Shown here piece by piece: positions 14,717 to 15,000 of a DNA stretch of 15,000 bases. The DNA is from Neocallimastix lanati (nom. inval.) (lineage: Eukaryota; Neocallimastigomycota; Neocallimastigomycetes; Neocallimastigales; Neocallimastigaceae): contig JACVTC010000131.1 in assembly GCA_016946835.1 (NCBI GenBank), positions 390,001 through 405,000 of the forward strand, written 5' to 3'. Under the pieces are notes generated by a model. That model searched no databases. It had not been told where the DNA came from and was given only the letters and a program-made list of their open reading frames with translations. Each line of letters opens with the position of its first letter. Position 1 is the first letter of the stretch. A program made the position numbers and the translations under genes.

Positions 14717-15000
14717 TTTTTTTTTTTTTTTTATTCCCTTTGTACCGCTCTATATTTCAGCCCCCCTCTCAGGAGCAGTGGGAATATTGAGGTCACACAC
14801 TTCTATAAAGGTAGATTGTCCCTACTGAACGATCTTACTTAGTGTTCAGTAGTGGCGCTCTAACATGCATATTATTGCTGAGAATTTTTCTAGTACTACT
14901 TCTCCCAATGCTTCTCCAGTTCTTAACTTCCCTTTGAAGGGAGGTTATTTAACCTAACCTGTGATCGTTTGTATTAGGGGAGTGGGGCATATCGCCAAAT
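14717..15000 (-). mobile_element. Probable 3' end of another retroelement, running off the window
   Basis: Base composition jumps from nearly pure A/T to a balanced mix at 14734 and stays so to the window edge. On the minus strand the tract ends GGTACAAAGGGAATAAA and then A16 (14717-14732), a poly(A)-type end. It contains a 9-bp hairpin CTACTGAAC/GTTCAGTAG (14822-14830 with 14844-14852) and a CCCTT/AAGGG hairpin near 14930. All three minus frames meet stops in the first 55 nt from the edge, so most of the tract would be 3' UTR. A non-LTR or SINE-like tail is the best guess; a structured RNA or an ordinary gene's 3' end are alternatives. Confidence 0.4.

Noticed and set aside
14734-15000. tRNA or spliceosomal RNA gene in the GC-rich edge
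   Set aside because: No cloverleaf, no B-box GGTTCGANNCC, and no recognisable U1/U2/U5/U6 motif.
1-15000. Slime mould (Dictyostelium-like) origin
   Set aside because: Base composition would fit, but the hevein arrays, GrpB gene and fungal-type Ty3 element argue for a gut fungus. This cannot be settled without a marker gene.

Overview
The window looks like nuclear DNA of a very AT-rich eukaryote, most likely an anaerobic gut fungus (Neocallimastigomycota). The basis is long A/T homopolymers and microsatellites between genes, intronless genes with AATAAA signals, a secreted leucine-rich-repeat protein ending in an array of hevein-type (CBM18) chitin-binding modules, a bacterial-looking GrpB gene, and fungal-type Ty3/gypsy and non-LTR retroelements. 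The phylum call is an inference, because no rRNA or tRNA is present to confirm it.

Layout. 1-737: AT-rich DNA without a gene. 738-1280 (+): an intact GrpB-family (UPF0157) gene. 1281-2572: AT-rich DNA with scattered copies of a TGCATTTCG-containing motif. 2573-4118: two diverged, 5'-truncated 3' ends of a probable non-LTR retrotransposon lying head to head, each ending in AATAAA plus exactly 13 A. 4119-5047: spacer with a pure (TTTTA)n microsatellite. 5048-6718 (-): secreted LRR protein with five CBM18 modules. 6969-14111 (-): a full Ty3/gypsy LTR retrotransposon of 7,143 bp with two 551-bp LTRs that match base for base by eye, a candidate PBS and PPT, and gag, protease, RT/RNase H and integrase frames. 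14112-14716: AT-rich spacer. 14717-15000 (-): a markedly GC-richer tract whose minus strand ends in AATAAA/poly(A), probably the 3' end of another retroelement that continues beyond the window.

The retrotransposon holds the most notable signal. Gag and pol lie in different frames whose shared open stretch is only about 16 nt. Inside it is the canonical -1 slippery heptamer TTTAAAC, followed 6 nt later by a sequence that folds by eye into a classical H-type pseudoknot (two 7-bp stems, 1-nt and 10-nt loops). Two more -1 frame changes occur inside pol. The one at protease/RT has no slippery site and looks like a 1-nt lesion. The one at RNase H/integrase lies in a 121-nt overlap that contains an in-frame AAATTTA heptamer. 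The element has landed about 250 bp upstream of the LRR-CBM18 gene in the same orientation, so its 3' LTR could influence that gene.
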